From NCBI GenBank assembly GCA_016869175.1, contig VGEV01000014.1:1-40595 (forward strand): a stretch of DNA of 40,595 bases. Reading direction: 5' to 3'. Shown in pieces: positions 16,996 through 23,345 of the stretch. The translations under genes and the position numbers were made by a program. This stretch comes from Alphaproteobacteria bacterium (GTDB taxonomy: Bacteria > Pseudomonadota > Alphaproteobacteria > GCA-2731375). Each line of letters starts with the position of its first letter. The stretch's first letter is position 1. Under the pieces are notes generated by a model. The model worked only from the letters and a program-made list of their open reading frames with translations. It did no database searches and was not told where the DNA came from.

Positions 16996-17634
16996 ATGCG
17001 GGCATCCGTCGGCAACATGCGCGGTGATCTGGCAGGTTGGGCGGCAGCGCTGCTGCTGCTGCTGCTGCTGAGCGGACTGTGGTCGGCGCCCGCCGCGGCC
17101 GGTCCGGCCGGAATTTTCATCGAACGGCTGGGCAACGAAGCGATCAACGTCTTGGGCAATGCCGCGCTCGACCAGAAGGAGCGGGAGGGGCAGTTGCGCC
17201 GGCTGCTGAACGATGGTTTCGCGCTCAATGCCATTGCCCAGTTCACGCTCGGCCGCTACTGGCGGACCGCCAGCCCCGAACAGCAGGCGGAATTCCGCCG
17301 ACTGTTCGAAGAACTGGTGGTCAAGACCTATGCGGCGCGGTTGTCGAACTATGCCGGCGAAACGCTGATGGTGACCGACGAGAAGCCGGACGGCGAAACC
17401 GGCAGCGTGGTCACCACCAATATCGTCCGGCCCAGCAGGCCGACCGTGAAGATCCAATGGCGGGTGCGACCGGTCGGCGAGGGGTACAAGATCGTCGATG
17501 TGGTGGCCGAAGGCGTCAGCATGGCGCTGACCCAGCAATCCGAGTTCGCCGCGGTCATCCGTGCCCGGGGCGGCGAGGTCGAGGGCCTGTTGGACGACAT
17601 GCGCGAGAAGGTCGCGGCGGGCAAGGCGCCTTGA
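16996..17634 (+). CDS. mlaC: MlaC/Ttg2D-family periplasmic phospholipid-binding protein
   Basis: 212 residues. A Sec signal peptide with seven consecutive leucines ends near APAAAG. The mature part shows family features: an N-terminal helix with INVLGNAALDQKERE, FALNAIAQFTLGRYWRTASPEQQAEF, and the C-terminal VVAEGVSMALTQQSEFAAVI. MlaC shuttles phospholipid across the periplasm between MlaA and the inner-membrane MlaFEDB complex; the latter genes are not in this window. It forms an operon with mlaA, and a palindromic repeat follows downstream before the convergent ettA. Confidence 0.94.
   Translation: MRASVGNMRGDLAGWAAALLLLLLLSGLWSAPAAAGPAGIFIERLGNEAINVLGNAALDQKEREGQLRRLLNDGFALNAIAQFTLGRYWRTASPEQQAEFRRLFEELVVKTYAARLSNYAGETLMVTDEKPDGETGSVVTTNIVRPSRPTVKIQWRVRPVGEGYKIVDVVAEGVSMALTQQSEFAAVIRARGGEVEGLLDDMREKVAAGKAP
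17050..17070 (+). repeat. Perfect (CTG)7 trinucleotide repeat inside the mlaC signal peptide
   Basis: Seven uninterrupted CTG codons give seven leucines in the hydrophobic core of the signal peptide. In-frame gain or loss of units would change signal length without breaking the gene. Confidence 0.9.
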
Positions 17635-17713
17635 CCCCCCGGGTCCCGGTCAGCCGAAGCGCGACAGCAATGGCGGGCCGGCAAGCCCCGCGCGAAAGGT
17701 GTCGCCAACAATG

Positions 17714-17825
17714 GCGCCGATCGCAGGCTTGCGGCGCTAGCCACCCCCGCGCGGTCATGGTTGCAGGGCAATGGCTTCCGTTCCAAGCGAACATGCCGGT
17801 CCGATTGTAACGGAAATGGCCCTAG
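17714..17825 (+). repeat. Intergenic palindromic repeat, copy 1
   Basis: This lies between the convergent mlaC and ettA genes. The best-conserved part (17752-17825) has arms TTCCGTT (17776-17782) and AACGGAA (17809-17815), with AGGGC/GCCCT pairing outside. A second hairpin, GCGCCG/CGGCGC, sits just before it at about 17714-17737. The reverse complement of the sequence near 20.4 kb and the forward sequence near 40.3 kb align with it, sharing stretches such as GGCAATGGCTTCCGTT and GGTCATGGTTGCAG. The rest of the 287-bp gap shows no gene. Confidence 0.75.
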
Positions 17826-17921
17826 GGTTCGTACGGGCCATCGCCGCGAGGCATGGGCGGCAGGACCGAGTGGCGACGCTGGGGCCGCCGCCGCGGGCCT
17901 TTCAAGCGCTGGGCAGCGCCA

Positions 17922-19604
17922 TCAGGCCCGTACCAGGGGCTTGTACTTGATGCGGTGCGGCTGGTCTGCCGCCTCGCCCAGCCGGGCCTGCCGGTCGACT
18001 TCGTAGGCCTGGTAGTTGCCCTCGAACCACTCCACATGGCTGTCGCCCTCGAACGCGAGGATGTGCGTGGCGATGCGGTCCAGGAACCAGCGGTCGTGGC
18101 TGATCACCATGACGGTGCCGGCGAATTCCAGCAGCGCCTCTTCCAGCGCGCGCAACGTGTCGACATCGAGATCGTTGGTCGGCTCGTCGAGCAAGACCAG
18201 GTTGGCGCCCATCTTGAGCATCTTGGCGAGATGCACGCGGTTGCGCTCGCCGCCCGAAAGTTGGCCGACCGGCTTCTGTTGGTCCGCCCCGCGGAAGCCG
18301 AACCACGAGCAGTAGGCGCGGCTCGCCACCTTGCGCTTGCCGAGTTCCAGTTCGTCGGCCCCGCCGGAGATCTCCTGCCAGACCGACTTCTTGGCATCCA
18401 GCGCGTCGCGGCTCTGGTCGACGTAGCCGATGACGACGCTGTCACCCAGCCGCAGACTGCCGCTGTCGGGTTTGTCCTCGCCCAGCAGCATGCGGAAGAA
18501 CGTCGTCTTGCCGGCGCCGTTCGGACCGATGATGCCGACGATCGCGCCCGGCGGCACCTTGCAGTTCAGGCCCTCGATCAACAGGCGCTCGCCGTAGCCC
18601 TTGTTCAGGCCGTTGACCTCCAGCACCAAGCCGCCCAGCCGGGGCCCTGGCGGGATGTAGATCTGCGTGTTCGCCTGCGTGCGCTCGGCCTGTTCCGAAA
18701 GCAATTGTTCGTAGGCGGTGATGCGCGCCTTGCTCTTGGCTTGGCGGGCTCGGGGCGACTGACGAATCCATTCCAGTTCCAGCGCCAGCGTGCGCTGCCG
18801 CGCCTCTTCCTGCTTTTCCTCCTGTTCCAGCCGCTTCTGCTTCTGTTCCAGCCAGCCGGAATAGTTGCCTTGGAACGGCATGCCACGGCCGCGATCCATT
18901 TCCAGGATCCAACCCGCCACGTTGTCGAGGAAATACCGGTCGTGCGTCACCGCCACGACAGTGCCGGGATAGTCCTGCAAGTGACGCTCCAACCATGCCA
19001 CGGATTCCGCGTCCAGATGGTTGGTCGGCTCGTCCAGCAGCAGCAAGTCGGCGCGCGACAGCAGCAGCCGACAGAGCGCCACTCGCCGCTTCTCGCCGCC
19101 CGACAGCTTGGTCACCTCCGCATCGCCCGGCGGGCAACGCAGCGCGTCCAGCGCGATCTCGACCTTGCGCTCCAGCTCCCAACCGTCCGCGGCATCAATC
19201 TTTTCCTGCAACTCAGCCTGCTCGGCGATCAATGCGTTCATGGCCTCGTCGTCCAGCGGTTCGGCGAACTTGGCATTGACCTGCTCGAAGCGGTCGAGCA
19301 GCGACTTCACTTCCGCCACCCCCTGCATCACGTTGCCCAGCACGTCGCGCTTAAGGTCGAGTTCCGGTTCCTGCGGCAGGAAGCCGACCTTGGCGCCTTC
19401 CGCCGCCCAGGCCTCGCCGGCGATGTCCTTTTCCAGGCCGGCCATGACGCGCAGCAACGTCGACTTGCCCGAACCGTTGGGTCCGATCACCCCGATCTTG
19501 GCCCCGGGCAGGAACGCCAGGGTAATGCCGCGCAGCACTTCGCGCCCACCGGACAGCACCTTGCGCAGGTCGCGCATGACGTAGATGTATTGGTAAGAGG
19601 CCAT
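17922..19604 (-). CDS. ettA: Energy-dependent translational throttle protein EttA (ABC-F ATPase)
   Basis: 560 residues, the usual EttA length. Two ABC cassettes in tandem: Walker A GPNGSGKST at 41-49 and GPNGAGKTT in the second half; signatures LSGGEKRR and LSGGERNR; Walker B LLLLDEPTNHLD and LVLLDEPTNDLD. Between them is the charged P-site tRNA-interaction linker (KQKRLEQEEKQEE). EttA binds the ribosomal E site and gates the first peptide bond according to the ATP/ADP ratio. The ATG was chosen at MASYQYIYVM, the conserved family start; the longer open frame has no homology. It is transcribed away from the exonuclease gene, 82 bases apart. Confidence 0.97.
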   Translation of the reverse strand: MASYQYIYVMRDLRKVLSGGREVLRGITLAFLPGAKIGVIGPNGSGKSTLLRVMAGLEKDIAGEAWAAEGAKVGFLPQEPELDLKRDVLGNVMQGVAEVKSLLDRFEQVNAKFAEPLDDEAMNALIAEQAELQEKIDAADGWELERKVEIALDALRCPPGDAEVTKLSGGEKRRVALCRLLLSRADLLLLDEPTNHLDAESVAWLERHLQDYPGTVVAVTHDRYFLDNVAGWILEMDRGRGMPFQGNYSGWLEQKQKRLEQEEKQEEARQRTLALELEWIRQSPRARQAKSKARITAYEQLLSEQAERTQANTQIYIPPGPRLGGLVLEVNGLNKGYGERLLIEGLNCKVPPGAIVGIIGPNGAGKTTFFRMLLGEDKPDSGSLRLGDSVVIGYVDQSRDALDAKKSVWQEISGGADELELGKRKVASRAYCSWFGFRGADQQKPVGQLSGGERNRVHLAKMLKMGANLVLLDEPTNDLDVDTLRALEEALLEFAGTVMVISHDRWFLDRIATHILAFEGDSHVEWFEGNYQAYEVDRQARLGEAADQPHRIKYKPLVRA

Positions 19605-19686
19605 GAACCGCTCCGCCTTCGCCGGCCGCCTTACTAGCGGACACCCCCCCTTCCCGCAACGCCCGACGCGCAGGCAGAATGAGGCT

Positions 19687-20394
19687 ATGAGCGAGACTGG
19701 CCGAAAGCCGCGGGTGGCGGGGTTGTTGCGGCTCTTTCGCGGCCTTGTGCCGGGCAATGTCGCGGCCGCCGCCGGACGGCGGGCGATCCCGGCGTTGCCG
19801 CCCAGCCCGCGATACGACAGGCGTCAGATCGAGGCGGCCAGCTTCGTTGTGTTCGATCTGGAAACCACCGGCCTCGATCCCCAGCGCGGCGACGAGATCG
19901 TGGAGATCGGCGCGGTCCGCATCGAGCCCGGACTGCGGTTGGAGGAGATCGCGTTCGACCTGTTGTTGAACCCCGGCCGACGCATCCCGCCGCGCGCCAC
20001 CCGGGTGCACGGCATCAGCGATGCCATGGTGGCAGGCCGGCCGGGTGTGCACGAGGGGCTGGCAAGGTTTCGCGCCTTTGTCGGCGAGGCGGTGCTCGCG
20101 GCTCACAGCGCCGACTTGGATCTGGGCTTCCTCAGGCATCACCCGCGTTTCGGCTTCGGCCAGCTCGGCCAATCGCTCGACACCTTGGGCCTGAGCCGCG
20201 CCTTGCACCCGGGCCATCGCGACCACAGTCTGGATGCCTGCCTAGCCCGCCATGCCATCGCGTTGCCCAAGCGTCATCGCGCGTTGCCCGACGCGAGAGC
20301 GACGGCCCAATTGCTGCTGGCGCTATTACCGCTGGCGCGAGAGCGCGGTGCGCGCACCGTGGCCGACCTGCAGCGACTGGGACGGGTGGGTTAG
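19687..20394 (+). CDS. DnaQ-like 3'-5' exonuclease (DEDDh)
   Basis: 235 residues. A basic N-terminal helix of about 45 residues precedes the exonuclease fold. Metal and catalytic residues are visible: Asp57 and Glu59 in FDLETTGLDP, an Asp in AHSADLDLGFL (about 143-145), and His197 and Asp202 in the final DEDDh motif (HRALPDA). RVHGISDAMV is also typical. This is the short stand-alone exonuclease often found beside CBS/DUF294 nucleotidyltransferase and acetate-type symporter genes, rather than the polymerase III proofreading subunit. Its biological substrate is unknown. Here it converges with the DUF294 gene across repeat copy 2. Confidence 0.87.
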   Translation: MSETGRKPRVAGLLRLFRGLVPGNVAAAAGRRAIPALPPSPRYDRRQIEAASFVVFDLETTGLDPQRGDEIVEIGAVRIEPGLRLEEIAFDLLLNPGRRIPPRATRVHGISDAMVAGRPGVHEGLARFRAFVGEAVLAAHSADLDLGFLRHHPRFGFGQLGQSLDTLGLSRALHPGHRDHSLDACLARHAIALPKRHRALPDARATAQLLLALLPLARERGARTVADLQRLGRVG

Positions 20395-20397
20395 GGC

Positions 20398-20529
20398 ACT
20401 TTCCGTTCCAAGCGAACCGGCAGGTTCGGTCTGAACGGAAGCCATTGCCCCACAGCCCTGACCACGGCGAGGTCGGCTCCGATCCGATGGGCCGCGGATC
20501 GCGATGCCATCGGATCGGACACCGCGCTA
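20398..20529 (-). repeat. Intergenic palindromic repeat, copy 2 (inverted relative to copy 1)
   Basis: Two strong hairpins fill the gap between the convergent exonuclease and DUF294 genes. Hairpin A: outer arms TTCCGTTC (20401-20408) and GAACGGAA (20433-20440), inner arms CGAACC (20413-20418) and GGTTCG (20423-20428) around GGCA. Hairpin B: perfect 13-bp arms TCCGATCCGATGG (20478-20490) and CCATCGGATCGGA (20507-20519). On the opposite strand the B-then-A order matches copies 1 and 3. It may act as a terminator for both genes. Confidence 0.85.
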
Positions 20530-21810
20530 GAACAGATTGCCGGTCAGATCGGCGTGCACTCGTCGGCGGAACCGGCGCACGATCTGCAAAGCGACGGTCA
20601 GCCGTTCCCGGACCCGGCTGCGCAGGTTCGAAGCCGGCACCAGATTGCCCGGCTCGCGGCCAGCCGCGATGTCGCGTCGCTGTTGCTGCAGCAGGACCGT
20701 TGCGAGCACGTCCAGCGCGCTCGCGATGTCGTCGAACTCCGCTTCAGCGAGCTTGCCTCGAACCTTCAATTCGGCGAGCCGCGTCGGCGTCTCGGCAATG
20801 CCGTGCATCAGCGCCAGCAGGCGCACAGCGTCGACCAGTCGACCGAGGCCGCCCAGCTTCAGGTCGACAGCACCACAACGGTCCGACGCACTGTCCCGCA
20901 TTACCAGGCGGCCGAAGAAGCCGAGCGCGACGTCGTACTCCTCCTCGCGCCGCGCCAGCGCCCCCAGGAACGAGCAGTTGCCTCGCAGCCGCCGGGTCAC
21001 ATGATCGCGCAACGCCGCGGCCAGGCCGGCATCGCCAAACACGCATTGGAAATCGAAGAAGATGTCGGCATTGAGCAAGGCTGCCGGACTGCGCTTGGCC
21101 AGCCACAGGTCAAGCTGGTGGCACCATTGCGAGAGACTCTTGCGCCAGAGCGGGTGGTGCGCCATCACCCCGCCTCGGCAGAGTTCGATGCCATGCTCAG
21201 ACATGCGCTGATTGAGCACCTCGGCGAAGCCGCGGAACCAGCCGTCCACCCGGTCATGCGCCGCATCCGGATAGTCGGCCAGGATCAGGCCGTTGTCCTG
21301 GTCGGCGCCCAGCAGGCTCTCGCCCCGCCCGCCCGAACCCATGACCAGCAGCGCGAAGCCGACCAGCGGTGGGCCGTGCTCGGCCAACAGGGTCCGGGCG
21401 GTGGCGGCATAACGGTCGTTGTTGAGTGCTGCGATCAGCGCCTGCACGTCGGCGACCCCGGCCCCGTCCCGCATTACTTCAGCGCTCAGTTCGGCGATGG
21501 CGCGCCGGCGTTGGGTGGCACCGGCCCGATCCGCGGCATGGATTTGCCGAACGCGCTCCAGCATTCCGGGGGCGGCAGCCGCAAGCGCGGCGTCGAGCCG
21601 CAACAGACCAATGGCGCGGCCCGCGGCATCCAGCACGGGCAGGTGCCGGCGTCCCATCTGACGCATCAGGGCAATGGCGCTGTACAGGCGTGCCTCGGCC
21701 GCCACCGTGTCGACCGGCCGGCTCATCACCTGGGCGATCGGCAGGCCCGCGCCGACGCGCAGCGCCACCCGGCGGGGGCCGGTCACCTCCACCGGCGCTT
21801 GTGCCGGCAT
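20527..21810 (-). CDS. CBS-domain/DUF294 putative nucleotidyltransferase, N-terminally truncated
   Basis: 427 residues. Residues about 22-90 look like the second CBS module of a pair (IAQVMSRPVDTV, then RRHLPVLDAAGRAIGLL). The nucleotidyltransferase motif is GSGGRGES (158-165) with D170-Q-D172, followed by the DUF294 C-terminal helical region to residue 427. Full-length relatives, as I know them, usually have a cyclic-nucleotide-binding domain and a first CBS module in front, giving about 600 residues or more. Both are absent, and the frame meets a stop 28 bases upstream of this ATG, inside sequence belonging to a symporter gene on the other strand. So the gene is probably a deletion product, though its catalytic half is intact. 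The substrate is unknown. Confidence 0.8.
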   Translation of the reverse strand: MPAQAPVEVTGPRRVALRVGAGLPIAQVMSRPVDTVAAEARLYSAIALMRQMGRRHLPVLDAAGRAIGLLRLDAALAAAAPGMLERVRQIHAADRAGATQRRRAIAELSAEVMRDGAGVADVQALIAALNNDRYAATARTLLAEHGPPLVGFALLVMGSGGRGESLLGADQDNGLILADYPDAAHDRVDGWFRGFAEVLNQRMSEHGIELCRGGVMAHHPLWRKSLSQWCHQLDLWLAKRSPAALLNADIFFDFQCVFGDAGLAAALRDHVTRRLRGNCSFLGALARREEEYDVALGFFGRLVMRDSASDRCGAVDLKLGGLGRLVDAVRLLALMHGIAETPTRLAELKVRGKLAEAEFDDIASALDVLATVLLQQQRRDIAAGREPGNLVPASNLRSRVRERLTVALQIVRRFRRRVHADLTGNLF

Positions 21811-22201
21811 GATCGTCGGCTTCAGCGTCTGCCTGTTCTATCTGGTCGGCACGCAATACTACCCCGGAGAATGGGTAGGCACCTTCGGCACCGAGCAATC
21901 GGTGCAGGTGGTGGCCGAGGCGGAGACCAAGCGTGACGCCGCGCTGAAGGCCGCCAAGGAAGACGCGCAGCGGAAGGCGGCGCAGGATGCCTACTATGCC
22001 GTCGCCCGGCCGTTGGCGCATTGGTGGGGCATCCGCAACATTTCCTGCGCCATTTTCGGTCTGCCGCTGGCATTCCTGGTGACTTGGCTGGTGAGCCTGA
22101 TGACCGCGGCGCCGTCGCGCGAGATGCAGGAATTCATCGATTCCGTGCGCGTGCCCAGGGGCACGGTCAAGGCGCTCGCCGGTGCCGAAGTGAAGGAATG
22201 A
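21800..22201 (+). pseudogene. C-terminal remnant of a sodium:solute symporter (VC_2705/ActP-like)
   Basis: Translation from the ATG at 21809 gives 130 residues: a transmembrane helix (GMIVGFSVCLFYLVGT), a polar Lys/Ala-rich loop, a second helix (ISCAIFGLPLAFLVTWLVSLMT) and the tail APSREMQEFIDSVRVPRG. This is the ending of acetate-type SSS symporters, which have about 550-600 residues and 13 helices. Everything before the last two helices is gone; upstream bases instead encode the DUF294 protein on the other strand. The piece could not transport alone, and no promoter remains in front of it. Confidence 0.8.
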
Positions 22202-22241
22202 GTGCAACCCGCAAACGACGGCATCGCTGGTGTGAGTGTGA

Positions 22242-22263
22242 ACAGGGGTCGCGCGACCCCTGT
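22242..22263. repeat. Perfect 22-bp palindrome
   Basis: ACAGGGGTCGC joined to its own reverse complement, with no spacer. It lies between the symporter remnant stop and the following membrane-protein gene. As RNA it would form a very stable GC-rich stem, as expected of a REP unit or a terminator without a T-run; as DNA it could be a dimeric protein site. Confidence 0.9.
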
Positions 22264-22292
22264 CCCGTTTCGTTGCGAGGTCGGCGCGCCAC

Positions 22293-22617
22293 ATGACGCC
22301 AGACAATATCTGGTGGGACTACTGGTATCTGCACCTGCCGAACTTCGCCCTGTCGGCGGTCATGTACACGATGCTCGGCCGCTTCCTGCTGGGCTTCGTG
22401 CTGCCGGCGGACTCCAGCAACTACATCTGGCGCTGGTTCTGCCGGCTGACCGAGCCGTTCCTGCGGGCGGTGGCCTTCATCACGCCGCTGGCGGCGCCCT
22501 CGTCTGCTGCTGTTGCCGATTGGCGCCGCCTGGCTGTTCACCATCCGCGTCGTCCTTGGCATCGCCCTGATCGCCGCCGGCCTGGGGCCCAGCCTGCAGC
22601 CCCTGGCGCCGAACTGA
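22293..22617 (+). pseudogene. YggT-like small membrane protein, interrupted by a one-base frameshift
   Basis: The frame from ATG 22293 reads well through HLPNFALSAVMYTMLGRFLL and IWRWFCRLTEPFLRAVAFITPLAAP, then turns into Arg/Pro/His-rich sequence with no membrane character. Shifting by one base at the CCC run 22497-22499 restores a hydrophobic continuation (RLLLLPIGAAWLFTIRVVLG) ending in APN and a TGA at 22615. The intact protein would be about 107 residues with three or so helices, like the YggT-type proteins I associate with acetate-type symporter loci. Either the gene carries a one-base insertion or there is a sequencing error in the C run. A 213-residue fusion with the next gene would be an artefact of this shift. 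Confidence 0.8.
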
Positions 22618-22628
22618 ACCGGCCGCCG

Positions 22629-22934
22629 ATGCGCGAACCGCTGTTGCTGGCCACCGTTGCCCTCGCCATCCTGAACGGCCTGGGCTCGCCTTTGCTGATC
22701 GTCGTCTGGCATCTGGCGCCCTACTGGCTCCCCGCCGCCGTGTTCGGCTCGCCGCAGCTTGCGTTCTACCTTTCCTCGCTGGCTGTCTCCGGCCTGACCT
22801 TGATGCTGAGCGGCGTGCCGGCGGCGCTCTATGAGCGGTTCGCCGGAGCCAGCGAGTCCACCACCGCCTCGCTCGCGATCTGGTGCGCCAGCGCGGCCCT
22901 GCTCAGCCATCCGGCGCTCGGCCGCTTGGGCTAG
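22629..22934 (+). CDS. Small conserved-looking membrane protein, unknown function
   Basis: 101 residues from the ATG at 22629, eleven bases after the corrected stop of the YggT-like gene. Three hydrophobic segments are clear: LLLATVALAILNGLGSPLLIVVWHLA, AFYLSSLAVSGLTLMLSGVPAALY and LAIWCASAALLSHPALG. It probably resides in the inner membrane. I do not recognise a family. Its placement beside the symporter remnant and the YggT-like gene suggests it belonged to the same locus. No strong ribosome-binding site is seen, so translation may depend on coupling to the preceding gene. Confidence 0.65.
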   Translation: MREPLLLATVALAILNGLGSPLLIVVWHLAPYWLPAAVFGSPQLAFYLSSLAVSGLTLMLSGVPAALYERFAGASESTTASLAIWCASAALLSHPALGRLG

Positions 22935-22966
22935 AAAGGCCGGCGGCAAGAGGGCACCCAGCTGCC

Positions 22967-23341
22967 TTGAACCCGATCGAACACATCGAGGACTGCGCCA
23001 ATCGGTCGATCCGCAGGGCACTCGGCTTTGCCCTGCTGGCGATCTGGACTTTCATGGTCGGGCTCAGCGCCGAGGCGCAGTTGGCGGTACGGGCAGGCGC
23101 CATTCTCTGCAACCTGGCTTGGCTGATCCTGATCGCAATGAGCTGGCGCGCGCCCGGTCGCCCCTACCGGCGGACCGAGGTGTGGTTGATGCTGGACAGG
23201 CAGCACGATTTGCCGGAGGCCAGGGCGCAAGCCACCATCGGCGGCATCCTCAGCGAACGCTATCGCTGGCATGCCGGGTTGGCGGCCGGTGTCGCCGGCG
23301 CGCTCTGGCTGGTCGACTTCGCCCTGCTGCTCATCGTCTGA
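22967..23341 (+). CDS. Hypothetical membrane protein, unknown function
   Basis: 124 residues from a TTG start; the first in-frame ATG would delete the first hydrophobic segment, and an AGAGGG lies about 12 bases before the TTG. Hydrophobic segments are at about 19-35 (ALGFALLAIWTFMVGLS), 45-60 (AILCNLAWLILIAMS) and 105-123 (GVAGALWLVDFALLLIV). The loop between segments two and three is charged (RRTEVWLMLDRQHDLPEARAQATIGG). I do not recognise the family. It runs in the same direction as the two small membrane genes upstream and converges with the large oxidoreductase gene four bases later. Confidence 0.7.
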   Translation: MNPIEHIEDCANRSIRRALGFALLAIWTFMVGLSAEAQLAVRAGAILCNLAWLILIAMSWRAPGRPYRRTEVWLMLDRQHDLPEARAQATIGGILSERYRWHAGLAAGVAGALWLVDFALLLIV

Positions 23342-23345
23342 CGCG

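Noticed and set aside
22293-22934. One 213-residue membrane protein
   Set aside because: The middle third is Arg/Pro/His-rich and loses membrane character, while a one-base shift gives a clean end for the first protein and a separate ATG for the second.
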